Source: Anaerotruncus sp.
GTDB taxonomy: Bacteria; Bacillota; Clostridia; Oscillospirales; Ruminococcaceae
NCBI GenBank assembly: GCA_021770005.1
Contig: JAETRV010000001.1
Span: forward strand, 1 to 64,000
DNA length: 64,000 nt
Reading direction: 5' to 3'
Shown here: positions 8,258-17,504 of the stretch, piece by piece
Numbering within the stretch: position 1 is the first letter of the stretch
Layout of the letters: every line of letters begins with the position of its first letter
The notes under the pieces: model-generated
What the model saw: the letters and a program-made list of their open reading frames with translations, nothing else
What the model was told of the DNA's origin: nothing
The model's database searches: none
Program-made: the position numbers and the translations under genes

Positions 8258-8479
8258 ATGAAAACATTAAAGGATATAAAGGTGGGGGAAACAGCTACTG
8301 TAGCGCGGCTCCATGGGGATGGCCCGGTGAAGCGCCGCATTATGGACATGGGGATCACCAAGGGCGTGGAGATTTTTGTGCGCAAGGTAGCCCCCCTGGG
8401 AGACCCTATGGAGCTGAACATCCGGGGCTACGAGTTGTCCGTCCGTAAGAGCGATGCGGAGATGATCGAGGTTCAATAA
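8258..8479 (+). CDS. feoA: FeoA-domain protein (second copy)
   Basis: A 73-residue FeoA-type protein, clearly distinct from the first copy (KTLKDIKVGETATVARLHGD; RRIMDMGITKGVEIFVRKVA; ELNIRGYELSVRKSDAEMI). Tandem FeoA genes before FeoB are common in Clostridia, and the two may bind FeoB as a mixed assembly. The ribosome site is AAGGAG. A third operator-like palindrome lies between this gene and feoB, which might allow separate control of feoB. Confidence 0.92.
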   Translation: MKTLKDIKVGETATVARLHGDGPVKRRIMDMGITKGVEIFVRKVAPLGDPMELNIRGYELSVRKSDAEMIEVQ

Positions 8480-8517
8480 AGCAGCGCGGCGGAAGGCCGC
8501 TATTATTTGCACCATGA

Positions 8518-8533
8518 GTTAGCTATAACTAAC
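8518..8533. promoter_or_regulatory. Operator-like palindrome 3, between feoA2 and feoB
   Basis: GTTAG, 6 bases, CTAAC, 21 bases before the feoB start. No clear promoter hexamers are visible right beside it, so it could act as an internal roadblock or serve a weak internal promoter. Confidence 0.55.
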
Positions 8534-8554
8534 ATTTGAAGGGAGAGAATCTCA

Positions 8555-10942
8555 ATGGATATAAAAATTGCCTTAGCGGGAAATCCCAACTGCGGCAAAA
8601 CGACCCTATTCAATGCCCTGACTGGATCCAGCCAATATGTGGGAAACTGGCCGGGAGTCACGGTAGAGAAAAAGGAGGGGCGCTTAAAAGGCCGTAAGGA
8701 TGTGGTCATTCAGGACCTGCCCGGTATCTACTCCCTATCTCCCTACACCTTGGAGGAGGTGGTGGCCCGGAACTATCTGGTAAAAGAAAAGCCGGATGCG
8801 ATCCTCAATATCGTGGATGGAACGAATATCGAGCGAAACCTGTATCTTACCACCCAGTTGATAGAACTGGGACTGCCTGTGGTGGTAGCAGTGAATATGA
8901 TCGACCTGGTTCGGAAAAACGGAGACACCATCGACCTTACCAAGCTGGGCGATGCCTTGGGCTGCGAAGTGGTAGAGATGAGCGCCCTTAGGGGAGAGGG
9001 TGGCATGGCTGCTGCTGAAAAGGCGGTGGACCTGGCCCAGCGCCACAGAACCGGCGAACTGCCGCATGTGTTTACCGGCAGTGTAGAACATGCCCTGGCC
9101 TATATCGAGGAATCCGTCCGAGGCAAGGTGGAGGAGAGCTATCTGCGCTGGTATGCCATCAAGATTTTTGAGCGGGACGAAAAGGTTCTGGAAGAGCGAA
9201 ACCTTCCTTCGGATCTGAACGCCCACCTGGAACAGCACATCGCCGATTGCGAGAACGAGCTGGACGATGACGCTGAGAGCATCATCGCCAACCAGAGATA
9301 TTCCTATGTCAATGGGGTGGTGTCCAGAGCGGTAAAAAAGAAGGAAGCCAAGCATAGCCTCTCAACCTCCGATAAAATTGATCAGGTAGTTACCAACCGG
9401 GTATTGGCCCTACCGCTCTTTATAGCGGTGATGTTTTTGGTGTACGCCCTCGCTATGGGCAGCTGGGGGATCTCTGTTGGCACCGCTGCCACTGATTGGG
9501 CCAACGATGGGCTGTTTGGGGACGGCTGGTTCCTGCCCTTTTCCGGCTCCGATGTAGAAGGCTACCAAGAGGCCGTTGGTGCATTTGAGGAAGCCTCCGC
9601 TAGGATTGAGGCATACGAAGCGGGAGACGCCGAAGCATACCTCTATGATGCTGATGCTGGTGAGGTTAGCGCCCTAGAGGTCACGCAGGAGAGCTATACC
9701 GCAGCTCTCACCCTGGAGGAACCTGATCCCACTAGCTATGGGATTTGGGTTCCCGGCCTACCTGTGCTGGTTGAAAGCCTCCTGAATGCCATGGGAGTCA
9801 GCGGGATATTGGCTTCCCTGATCCTGGACGGCATTGTGGGCGGCGTGGGCGCTGTCTTGGGATTTGTACCTCAAATGCTGGTGCTGTTTCTGCTGCTGGC
9901 CGTTCTGGAAGATGTGGGCTATATGGCTCGGATTGCTTTCATCATGGACCGCATTTTCCGCCGCTTCGGCCTTTCCGGCAAAAGTTTCATCCCCATGCTG
10001 GTAGCTACCGGCTGCGGCGTACCCGGTATCATGGCAAGCCGCACCATTGAGCAGGACCGAGATCGGAAAATGACCATCATGACCACCGGTTTCATCCCCT
10101 GTGGGGCGAAAATGCCTATCATCGCGCTGTTTGCCGGGGCACTGTTCGGGGGTTCCGCTCTGGTCGCTACCTCTGCTTACTTCATCGGTGTATCCGCTGT
10201 GGTGATCTCCGGTATCATGCTGAAGAAATGCAAGGCGTTTGCCGGGGAGCCCGCCCCCTTCGTCATGGAGCTGCCCGCCTATCACGCCCCCTCCGCCAAC
10301 AATGTCCTTCGCTCCACGTGGGAACGGGGCTGGTCCTTCATCAAGCGGGCGGGGACGATCATCCTTCTATCCACCATCATCCTCTGGTTCCTCAGTAACT
10401 TCGGCTTTGCAGATGGTGGCTTCGGCTGGGTGGAGGACAGGGATGCTTCTCTGCTGGCTGTGATGGGCAGCGTAATCGCGGTGCTCTTTGCCCCTCTGGG
10501 CTTTGGCACTTGGCAGGCTGCTGTCGCCACCATCACCGGGCTGATTGCAAAGGAGGAAGTGGTCAGCACCATGCAGGTATTCTACCCCGGCGATCTGGCC
10601 GCCAACATCGCCATGGCCTTCACCGCGGCGTCCGCCTACTCCTTTATGGTATTCAATCTGCTGTGCGCCCCCTGCTTCGCTGCCATGGGCGCCATCAAGC
10701 GGGAGATGAACAACGCCAAGTGGACCTGGGCCGCGGTGGGGTACATGTGTGGCTTTGCCTATGTGGCCTCCCTCATTGTTTACCAGCTAGGCGGCCTCAT
10801 GATCGGAGAAGTGGCCTTTAATTTGTGGACAGCGGTTGCACTGGCAGCGCTGGCTGCTATCATTTACTTGTTGGTACGCAAGGGATATCAGGGCGAGGAA
10901 CGATCCCGCCGGTTAAGCTCTGTCGCCGCCGCCACAAGGTGA
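8555..10942 (+). CDS. feoB: FeoB ferrous-iron transporter
   Basis: A 795-residue inner-membrane Fe2+ transporter. The N-terminal G domain has the P-loop GNPNCGKTTLFNALTG (9-24), DLPGIYSLSPY (switch II region), VNMIDL (G4) and SALRG (G5). The membrane part carries the FeoB hallmarks GCGVPGIMASRT and FIPCGAKMPI. One oddity is an acidic, helical-looking insertion of about 60 residues (roughly 328-390, EAVGAFEEASARIEAYEAGD and beyond) in the first extracytoplasmic loop region. It ends 25 bases before the Cys-rich partner gene. It is the transport subunit of the operon and is likely repressed when iron is plentiful. Confidence 0.96.
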   Translation: MDIKIALAGNPNCGKTTLFNALTGSSQYVGNWPGVTVEKKEGRLKGRKDVVIQDLPGIYSLSPYTLEEVVARNYLVKEKPDAILNIVDGTNIERNLYLTTQLIELGLPVVVAVNMIDLVRKNGDTIDLTKLGDALGCEVVEMSALRGEGGMAAAEKAVDLAQRHRTGELPHVFTGSVEHALAYIEESVRGKVEESYLRWYAIKIFERDEKVLEERNLPSDLNAHLEQHIADCENELDDDAESIIANQRYSYVNGVVSRAVKKKEAKHSLSTSDKIDQVVTNRVLALPLFIAVMFLVYALAMGSWGISVGTAATDWANDGLFGDGWFLPFSGSDVEGYQEAVGAFEEASARIEAYEAGDAEAYLYDADAGEVSALEVTQESYTAALTLEEPDPTSYGIWVPGLPVLVESLLNAMGVSGILASLILDGIVGGVGAVLGFVPQMLVLFLLLAVLEDVGYMARIAFIMDRIFRRFGLSGKSFIPMLVATGCGVPGIMASRTIEQDRDRKMTIMTTGFIPCGAKMPIIALFAGALFGGSALVATSAYFIGVSAVVISGIMLKKCKAFAGEPAPFVMELPAYHAPSANNVLRSTWERGWSFIKRAGTIILLSTIILWFLSNFGFADGGFGWVEDRDASLLAVMGSVIAVLFAPLGFGTWQAAVATITGLIAKEEVVSTMQVFYPGDLAANIAMAFTAASAYSFMVFNLLCAPCFAAMGAIKREMNNAKWTWAAVGYMCGFAYVASLIVYQLGGLMIGEVAFNLWTAVALAALAAIIYLLVRKGYQGEERSRRLSSVAAATR

Positions 10943-10967
10943 CCGGTTTGGAAAGGAGAATTTGACC

Positions 10968-11114
10968 ATGCCCACGCTATTGGGAAACATGATTGTGATC
11001 ACTGTGCTGGTCATAGTGGTAGCACTGGCGGTCCGGTCTTTGCGGAAGTCTCGCAAGGCCGGCGGACGCTGCACCGGCGACTGTACCACTTGCGGTGGCT
11101 GCCACACCAAATAA
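10968..11114 (+). CDS. FeoB-associated Cys-rich membrane protein
   Basis: A 48-residue protein with one membrane helix (about 7-23) and a basic segment, followed by a Cys-rich tail GGRCTGDCTTCGGCHTK. Proteins of this design regularly follow feoB in Firmicutes and may hand over or bind iron; the exact role is unproven. The ribosome site is AAAGGAG and the stop is followed by an operon terminator. Confidence 0.88.
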   Translation: MPTLLGNMIVITVLVIVVALAVRSLRKSRKAGGRCTGDCTTCGGCHTK

Positions 11115-11133
11115 TCAATTAAAATGCGGGCCG

Positions 11134-11165
11134 GAGGCATGGCAGCGGTGAGCTGTCCATGCCTC
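11134..11165 (+). terminator. Hairpin ending the feo operon
   Basis: GAGGCATGG pairs with CCATGCCTC around a 14-base loop that can itself form CAG/CTG pairs. The T-tract after it is weak (TCCTTGCTT). Confidence 0.55.
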
Positions 11166-11223
11166 TCCTTGCTTGAGAGGGGAAGAACCTGTATGCACAA
11201 TCGGGAGATATGCTGGATGGGCA

Positions 11224-11271
11224 GAAAATTTTACCGCCCTGCATGGTTTTTCAACGCAGCAGGACGGTAAA
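11224..11271 (-). terminator. Minus-strand terminator behind the surface-protein gene
   Basis: On the minus strand TTTACCGTCCTGC pairs with GCAGGGCGGTAAA (one G-U) and is followed by ATTTTC. It lies about 90 bases beyond the stop of the 1101-residue gene. Confidence 0.65.
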
Positions 11272-11356
11272 TGGCTTGTTCAGACAGTATCAAGCGGTGG
11301 TGGAGGCGGGTTCTAACGGGACGAAAAAGGGAATCCAGACATGGAGAATCTTAGCT

Positions 11357-14300
11357 CTAAGCACCTCCGGTTTTGGGATTTTGCTTGTTGGACTCCATCG
11401 CCGTATCAAAGGAGCCCAAGCCATAGCTCGCCAGGTAGGAGAGGGGATAGTAAATCCGTACAGCCCCGCCAAGCGCCTTGCTGGAATGGAGCACGATGTC
11501 TTTGCCACCGTTCCAGCGGAGGATGAGGGTAATGTTATCGCTCTTTTTCAGGGCGTTCATCACGGTCCAGGGCATTTTGTCGTAGCCTCTGGCGTTTACC
11601 TTTACGGTGTCGCCCGGCTTTGCCTGCTCGATCTTTTGACGGACCATACGCCAGAAATCATACGCATCGTCCCGGTCGTCGGAGCTGCTGCCCGAGCCGC
11701 CTCTAGAGAAGCTGCCAGAGCTGCTTGCAGAACTGCTTCCAGAGCCGTTACTCGAGCTGCTTGAGCTACTTGAGCTACTTTCTGGGCTGCTGCTTGATGA
11801 TGAGCTGCTGCTCGAGCTGTCGTCATCGTTGCCAGGCTTGTTTTCGTTTTTCCTATATCCTACTGCCACAGGGGACAGGCTGGTAAAGCGGCACTGCAAA
11901 CCGTCCGGAACAGCGGTGTAGGCCAGAGTTTCCACCGTTCCGGCCCCTATCCCGTGGGAGATCATATGTTGGACGGTGAAGGTGTAGTCGGTCCCATTTG
12001 TACCGCTGGGGTAGGGGAGGATAGCAGTCACACCCGCCTCTGGGAAATGCTCCGGGTCCACATCCTTCCATACGCCGTCCTCCAGGTATTGCAGGCGGAC
12101 ATCATACATCACGATCTGATCCCCCACACCGGTGAGCGCCGCCGTCACCTTCTGCTTTAGGGCGGCTTTTAGCTCTTCCACAGTGGCGAATCTATCCGCC
12201 AGCTCCGCCGGGACGGTGGTGAGTTCGTAGCGCTTCACCTCTTGTGGCTTTTCCACCGGCAGGAAAACGGCAGTGAGTTCCCGGTTGCCGGTGATGGGAA
12301 AGGTATAGGCTGGGTCGGAGGAGAGGAAGGCTCCATTTTCCTCCCAGTGGTCGAAGCGGAAATCCGGGGCGGCGGTGGCGACCGCTGTCACCTGTATCCC
12401 TGCCGGATACCGGCCGCCGCCGGTAACGGTTCCCCCCTCCGCCGGGGAAGGGACGGCAGCCACATACCAGCCGGGAATGGGGTCAAAGGACGCCACGTCC
12501 CGGAGCAACAAACTGCCATCCGCTTCAGGGGTGGGGAACGCCACCGCCTTGCCGTTCCAGGTGATACCTTCGATCCTTTCCGGGTCCAAGCTGTAGCCCG
12601 GCCGGGGGATCAAACGGATGCTGGCGGTGTAGGTCCGGTCCAGCCGGAAGACAGGGTCCGCCGGGGACCAGACCAGCTGGGCGGTGTAGAAAGCATTCGA
12701 ATCCGTTGGGAAGGTGGTGGCAGGGGCGGCATCCAGCACCGGGGCGGGGATGGACCCCACCAGGGTGATAGGGGCCTTGCCCACATCGAAGGACATGTTT
12801 CCGTTCCCCCCATTCAGGGAGATGCCGTAAAAGTTCTGTTTATATTGGCCATTGCCCCAAAAGGCGGCCTGTAGGCCGTCGTCCTTATTCTGCCACAGGT
12901 AGTCGTCCACCGGCAGGGTAAAGGTGACGCCGCCGTCCTGATCGGTGACGGCGCTGGCGATGGTTTGGAGGTCTCCCGGGCCGCATCGGACCTCTACCGT
13001 GGCCCCGGGGATGGGCTGGCTGCCCAAATCAAAGGGGCCTACCAGCTTCATGGTGACGGTCATGGTGTCGCCGTAGCGGTAGCTCTCCTGGTTGAAGTGG
13101 GCGTCCGACAGGTAGGCTTGCTTGCGGGTGTCCCCTTTGACCAGCTGGATGCCGGTGCCGTCAGCGGTCTTTTGGACCAGGTAGCCGTCGCTGTGGAAGA
13201 CAAAGCAGTCTGAGGAGTCCAGGTTCTGGACTCCGCTGCCCTGGAACCAGGGCACGCCGGTCCAAAGGCTCTCCGGCATTCCGCCCTCTGTTTTCAGCTT
13301 AATGGGAGCCTGAGGGGTGGCGGAGATTTTCTCGACCTGGATAGCGGGGGGCATTTTATTCTGGAGACCGGTGAAGATGATGGAGCCGCTGCCCGCCAGC
13401 TCGCCCACGGTCACCGATTCGTTGCCGGTACCAAAGGACACCTCCCCGGAGCTGGCGATTTCCAACCGGTCCATGGCCAGCTGGTTGGGCAGGGAACTGC
13501 CGGCAAGCCCCCCGGTCAGAAAAATCTTGCAGTTTTCAGCCGTTACCTCATCCACCTCATACAGGTTGACCGTTTCGCCCCCCGCCGGGTTGCGGCCGTG
13601 GATTTGGGCGGTGACTCTGCCGGTGACGCCTTCGCCGGACAGCTGGACCCACCGCTGTCCCGTCATGGAAAGGTCGAAGCAGGCGCTGCCGACAGTGGCA
13701 TTTTCCTCGTTCCCGCCGCCGAACAGCCGGACATCATTCCCTTGCAGGTTGCAGCTTTCCCCTACGATGATGGTAGCCATCCCCTGGATGGAGTCATAGT
13801 CGCTCCCGCCGCCGTAGACGAGGCCCGGGTTGCCGCCGCGTATCTCGATGCGGCTGTTATCCGCCGAGCCGCTGAACCCGCCGCCAAAGACAAAGTTTGA
13901 GGTCCCGCCCTCCATGACGATAGAGACGTCGCCGTGAAGGGCGGAGTAGGAGCCGTTGCCGTAGACCTCTTGCAAACGCCCGCCCTTGATGGTGATAGAG
14001 GTGTTTCCTTCCTGGGTGCCATAATTGCTGCTGCCATAGAGCCAGGTTATCGTTCCGTCAGAAACGGTGATAATGCTGTCCCCGTTTTGGGTTCCTCCTT
14101 GTTCGGCTCCATAAACATAGTTGATTGTCCCACCCTCGATGGTGACATGGGTGCTGCCGATGGTGGTGCTTTGCGCCCCGCCGCCGCAAAGGTAGTCCAC
14201 TGTTCCGCTTTTCACCGTTACAGTGGGGCTGCCACAGAGTTCCCCTTGATAATTACCGCCATAAATGGCGCCCACTGTCCCGCTTTCCATCACGACAGAA

Positions 14301-14662
14301 GGGTCGCTGTAGTGGATGCCATCGTTGAACCATCCGCCGTAGACCGCCCAGGTACCCATGTCAGATCCGTCGGACAACAGGGTTCCATCCTCGCTATAAA
14401 CACTGGTGATGCTGCCGTTCTGCCTGATGATGATAGGGATACCGTTGGCAAAAAGGAAACCATCCAGCAGGGTGACGCTGTCCCCCGTCTCTCCCGCCCG
14501 AGGGGCTTTCCTTGGGGCGCTGGGTTCTTCCTCCGGCGGCGTCCCGCTGTCCACGACCTGGGGGGCCTCAGTGGTTGGCGCTTCTTCCGCCAACGCCTGA
14601 ATCGGGAAAAGGCTCAGGCATAAGATCAACGCGACCATCAGGCTTACAATTTTTCGGTTCAT
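11357..14662 (-). CDS. Large secreted beta-solenoid-like surface protein with NPKTG end
   Basis: A 1101-residue exported protein. A signal peptide ends near Ala25 (QALA/EE). From about 115 to 330 there are roughly eight repeats of 27-30 residues, each with a strand-turn pattern like SGTVGAIYGG or GGTINYVYGA, suggesting a right-handed beta-solenoid. Middle parts carry Ig-like segments, then an InlB-type repeat (PAEGGTVTGGGRYPAG; FDHWEENGAFL). A poly-Ser linker (about 955-1000) leads to a small C-terminal domain. The protein ends NPKTGGA: an NPxTG sortase motif without the usual hydrophobic helix and basic tail, and no other frame supplies them. It is the second gene of a pair with the upstream STAND regulator (28-base gap; ribosome site AAGGAGA). 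Probably an adhesin or surface structure, now possibly released. Confidence 0.8.
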   Translation of the reverse strand: MNRKIVSLMVALILCLSLFPIQALAEEAPTTEAPQVVDSGTPPEEEPSAPRKAPRAGETGDSVTLLDGFLFANGIPIIIRQNGSITSVYSEDGTLLSDGSDMGTWAVYGGWFNDGIHYSDPSVVMESGTVGAIYGGNYQGELCGSPTVTVKSGTVDYLCGGGAQSTTIGSTHVTIEGGTINYVYGAEQGGTQNGDSIITVSDGTITWLYGSSNYGTQEGNTSITIKGGRLQEVYGNGSYSALHGDVSIVMEGGTSNFVFGGGFSGSADNSRIEIRGGNPGLVYGGGSDYDSIQGMATIIVGESCNLQGNDVRLFGGGNEENATVGSACFDLSMTGQRWVQLSGEGVTGRVTAQIHGRNPAGGETVNLYEVDEVTAENCKIFLTGGLAGSSLPNQLAMDRLEIASSGEVSFGTGNESVTVGELAGSGSIIFTGLQNKMPPAIQVEKISATPQAPIKLKTEGGMPESLWTGVPWFQGSGVQNLDSSDCFVFHSDGYLVQKTADGTGIQLVKGDTRKQAYLSDAHFNQESYRYGDTMTVTMKLVGPFDLGSQPIPGATVEVRCGPGDLQTIASAVTDQDGGVTFTLPVDDYLWQNKDDGLQAAFWGNGQYKQNFYGISLNGGNGNMSFDVGKAPITLVGSIPAPVLDAAPATTFPTDSNAFYTAQLVWSPADPVFRLDRTYTASIRLIPRPGYSLDPERIEGITWNGKAVAFPTPEADGSLLLRDVASFDPIPGWYVAAVPSPAEGGTVTGGGRYPAGIQVTAVATAAPDFRFDHWEENGAFLSSDPAYTFPITGNRELTAVFLPVEKPQEVKRYELTTVPAELADRFATVEELKAALKQKVTAALTGVGDQIVMYDVRLQYLEDGVWKDVDPEHFPEAGVTAILPYPSGTNGTDYTFTVQHMISHGIGAGTVETLAYTAVPDGLQCRFTSLSPVAVGYRKNENKPGNDDDSSSSSSSSSSSPESSSSSSSSSSNGSGSSSASSSGSFSRGGSGSSSDDRDDAYDFWRMVRQKIEQAKPGDTVKVNARGYDKMPWTVMNALKKSDNITLILRWNGGKDIVLHSSKALGGAVRIYYPLSYLASYGLGSFDTAMESNKQNPKTGGA

Positions 14663-14690
14663 CGTGCATTCTCCTTCTGTCTGTGAAAAT

Positions 14691-17060
14691 CTACAGGATT
14701 CCCAGGCTGCGTGCTGCTAAAAGCGCGTCCGCCTTGCGGGAAACATTCAGTTTCCGGTAATTTTCCTGGATATGATAGGAAACGGAAAAGGATTTCATCC
14801 CCAGCCGCTGGGCAATTTGATTCAGGGATAGGCCGTCCGCCTGTAAACGCAGGATGGTGAGGGCGGTTTCACTGAAATCCGCCGCCGTAGCTGTGCGCTT
14901 TTTGAGGTAGAGGGGATAGCGCCGGGCCATCTCCTCCGCCTCCTCCAACAGCCGCTTCAGCCAGTTCCGGTCCATCTCCCCGCTTTCCAGCAGTGTTTTT
15001 TTCTCCCGCTGGAGCAGCGGCCAAACCGCTGCCCCCTCCTCGCTGATGAGCCGCAGAAAGCGGTAGCTTTCCGCTTCCTTAAGAACGGCGGACAGTTCTT
15101 CCTGCCAAGAGCCGCCCACCCGCTCCTTGGCAATGGCGGACAGCAGCCCAACCTCCATACGGATATAGGGGCGGTTTGTCTGCTCGGCATAGTAGCGCAG
15201 CTTTTCCAGCAGAGCCTGGGCAGTCAAATACTCCCCTTTCGCCAGGTAACAGCGCACCTTTGTCAAATACCGGTACCGCTCCATCACAAAGAATTCCTTA
15301 TTTTCGTCCGGAGCGGCCTCCATCCATTGTTCCACTTGGTTCCGATCGCCTTCATATAGCGCCAGGCGGCATCGGAGCGCCTGGATATTGGGCAGGAGCT
15401 GAAGGGCTTGGTTCTCTTTGACCGACTTCTCGAAAGAGGCCAATAGTTCTTTCGCTGCTTGAAAGTCTCCCTGGACCAGTGACAGCCGTACCCGGACGCC
15501 GATCGCGGCGAAGGCAATTTCCGGCATCCCTCCCCGCTCGGTTTCCATCTGTGCCCGGGTTAGCAGGGTCATCACCTGGTAGGCGTCCGCTCCCTTTTCG
15601 TAATAGCTTTCGCCCAGCGCCGCCTTGACCAGCCCTTTTCCGTAGCGCCCCAAAATGCGCTCCACCAGCGGCCCAAAGGTTTTGGCGATTCGGGTGTCGT
15701 CGGGGCTCCAATGGCAGAAGTCCTTGCCGCCGTTCATGGTGCTGGGCAGGTTGCTGGTGACAGAAAACTCGGGAAAAGAAACGCCGTTATCCAGCAGCAT
15801 AGCGGGAATATGCTTCATAATCTCCAGCAGATTTCGGCTGCCCCGGTGGGGCAGGGCGATGTCCAGATAGGCGAGCCTGCTTTGTGCTTCGCGAAGGACG
15901 CCCCCCTTGGCCTTTTTCGCAAAGGCCGTTAGTTTTTGATACCAGTATTCGCTCTTTTCCCCATCCATCAGCATGGAATAAAGCATGCTCATCCCCGCCA
16001 TGAGCACAGGGCTGGTTTCGATCTCCTGTTCGGAAAGATTGAGATAGTAGCGGCGCAGTTCGTAATAGTAGCCGTTCCCAGGGTTCCGCCGGGCATTGCG
16101 GATCAGCAGGCTTTTAATATGTTCCCCTTTGCCGCACTCCTCAAACAGCCGCAGCGCAGGGAGGATTTCATCATGCAGTTCATAGTAAAGGGCCGCGTTA
16201 TATTTGAAGTCTTTGACCCGTTCCAAACCATAGACCTTTGCCGCGCGGCTTTGCAGGGCATGGTTCAGCGTTGGGCGCATACGGTAGACCCCGTCCTTCT
16301 GGAAAAGAAAGTTCCCAGCCTCCGCTGCCTGTTCCAGCAGAGAAACCACATAAGGGCTGCCGGTGATCATCTCCGCCAGCTCTAAAGTAAATGCATCCAC
16401 CACGCTGACCTGCATGAGAAATTCCAGCAGATCGCTATCCCAGCCGGACAGCACGAAATTTTCCAGGTAAACGGAGAATGCCTCCCAAATTTCTTCGTAC
16501 AGAGCAGGGCCAAGGGATTTCCCTTCTTTCAGTTTCAGGGCGGCATGGCGGACCACATAAGCGTTGCCTTCGGAGGTTCTTTGCAGATAGCGTACCTCTT
16601 CATCTGTAGAAGGGATGCCGCAGGCTTTCAGATAACCGCCGATCTCTGCTTCGCCCAGCTTTAGGTCCTCCTCTGTAATCAGGATAAATCCGGCTTTCAC
16701 ATACCGCGGCATGAGCCATGCAGGGATGGGGCTGCGGCTAATCATGATTAGCCAGAGGTCCTTGCGCTGTTCCAGCGCAAGGACCTCCTGCCTCAGCTCT
16801 TCACTTTTCAGCCGGTGGAGGTCATCAATCACCACTGCCCAGCGCGTCTGTTTCCCAGGCTCCTGAGGAGGGATGGCCCCAGGCTTCCAGGGCAGCTCCT
16901 CGCAAGAAAGCCGGATGTATCGCCGGCCGGACAAAAAATGCCGTATCAGTTCGGTTTTGCCGTAACCGGTGGCCCCATAGAGATAGACCGTCTGTGATAG
17001 ATCACGGGCTGCTTTCAGTTTTCGCAGCGCGGTTGCCGGCGCGATGTAGTCTTTATCCAA
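14691..17060 (-). CDS. STAND-type ATPase regulator with LuxR DNA-binding domain (MalT-like)
   Basis: A 789-residue signal-responsive transcription factor. The P-loop is GATGYGKTE (29-37) and the Walker B segment WAVVIDDLH (about 92-100). A winged-helix region and a long array of helical TPR-like repeats (about 300-700) follow. The C-terminal LuxR helix-turn-helix (TILRLQADGLSLNQIAQRLG; VSYHIQENYRKLNVSRKADA) spans about 728-785. MalT-type proteins oligomerise on binding ATP plus an inducer. The surface-protein gene begins 28 bases downstream on the same strand, so the regulator probably controls that gene and perhaps itself. The inducer is unknown. Confidence 0.88.
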   Translation of the reverse strand: MDKDYIAPATALRKLKAARDLSQTVYLYGATGYGKTELIRHFLSGRRYIRLSCEELPWKPGAIPPQEPGKQTRWAVVIDDLHRLKSEELRQEVLALEQRKDLWLIMISRSPIPAWLMPRYVKAGFILITEEDLKLGEAEIGGYLKACGIPSTDEEVRYLQRTSEGNAYVVRHAALKLKEGKSLGPALYEEIWEAFSVYLENFVLSGWDSDLLEFLMQVSVVDAFTLELAEMITGSPYVVSLLEQAAEAGNFLFQKDGVYRMRPTLNHALQSRAAKVYGLERVKDFKYNAALYYELHDEILPALRLFEECGKGEHIKSLLIRNARRNPGNGYYYELRRYYLNLSEQEIETSPVLMAGMSMLYSMLMDGEKSEYWYQKLTAFAKKAKGGVLREAQSRLAYLDIALPHRGSRNLLEIMKHIPAMLLDNGVSFPEFSVTSNLPSTMNGGKDFCHWSPDDTRIAKTFGPLVERILGRYGKGLVKAALGESYYEKGADAYQVMTLLTRAQMETERGGMPEIAFAAIGVRVRLSLVQGDFQAAKELLASFEKSVKENQALQLLPNIQALRCRLALYEGDRNQVEQWMEAAPDENKEFFVMERYRYLTKVRCYLAKGEYLTAQALLEKLRYYAEQTNRPYIRMEVGLLSAIAKERVGGSWQEELSAVLKEAESYRFLRLISEEGAAVWPLLQREKKTLLESGEMDRNWLKRLLEEAEEMARRYPLYLKKRTATAADFSETALTILRLQADGLSLNQIAQRLGMKSFSVSYHIQENYRKLNVSRKADALLAARSLGIL

Positions 17061-17414
17061 GCCGTTATCACCCCTTTTTTGCCTTTTTCAAGCGCAAAAA
17101 AGCCACTCAGGCAGCGCAGGCGCTTCCTGGGTAGCTTATCGATCGTCTGTTCCGTTTTATGGAAAAGGGTAGAGTTACCCCTTGCTTACTTTCAATCCCA
17201 ACATAATACGCGCTAGACACCAAGATTGCAACCCCTTTGATTGATATAAATTTGAAATCATACAAAAGTACTGTCATTTATTCTATCATTACCCATTTAA
17301 AATTGTCCACTCTATAACCATATAGTTTCAGCGGATTGCCCCGATTGTTTTTAAAAAATACTGGGGGGATAGCAGGTGCGAAAAGTGCCGCAGATCGAGC
17401 AATGTTTAGGATAC
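17061..17414. other. Intergenic boundary between accessory and core-like regions
   Basis: An AT-richer stretch of about 350 bases. The frame on the minus strand at 17278-17469 has no ribosome site and covers the ABC-operon terminator, so it is not called. The left end carries the 5' side of the STAND regulator gene. No att-like repeats or tRNA were found. Confidence 0.4.
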
Positions 17415-17468
17415 AAAAAAAGAAGGGGAGGGAAGCATTCTCGCATAGCGAGTAATGATCCCTCTCCA
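17415..17468 (-). terminator. Terminator of the ABC (trpXYZ-like) operon
   Basis: On the minus strand GGAGAGGGATCATTA pairs with the mirror arm AATGCTTCCCTCCCC (small mismatches), with an inner CTCGC/GCGAG stem, followed by TTCTTTTTTT. It lies about 40 bases after the ATPase stop. Confidence 0.8.
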
Positions 17469-17504
17469 ACGTTATGTTATAAAGCTTTTGATTTTAGATA
17501 GGTT

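Noticed and set aside
11602-14662. Long plus-strand frames opposite the surface-protein gene (up to 229 codons).
   Set aside because: Antisense shadows of repetitive coding DNA; the minus-strand gene has a signal peptide, ribosome site and terminator.
17278-17469. 63-codon minus-strand frame.
   Set aside because: It spans the operon terminator and has no ribosome site.
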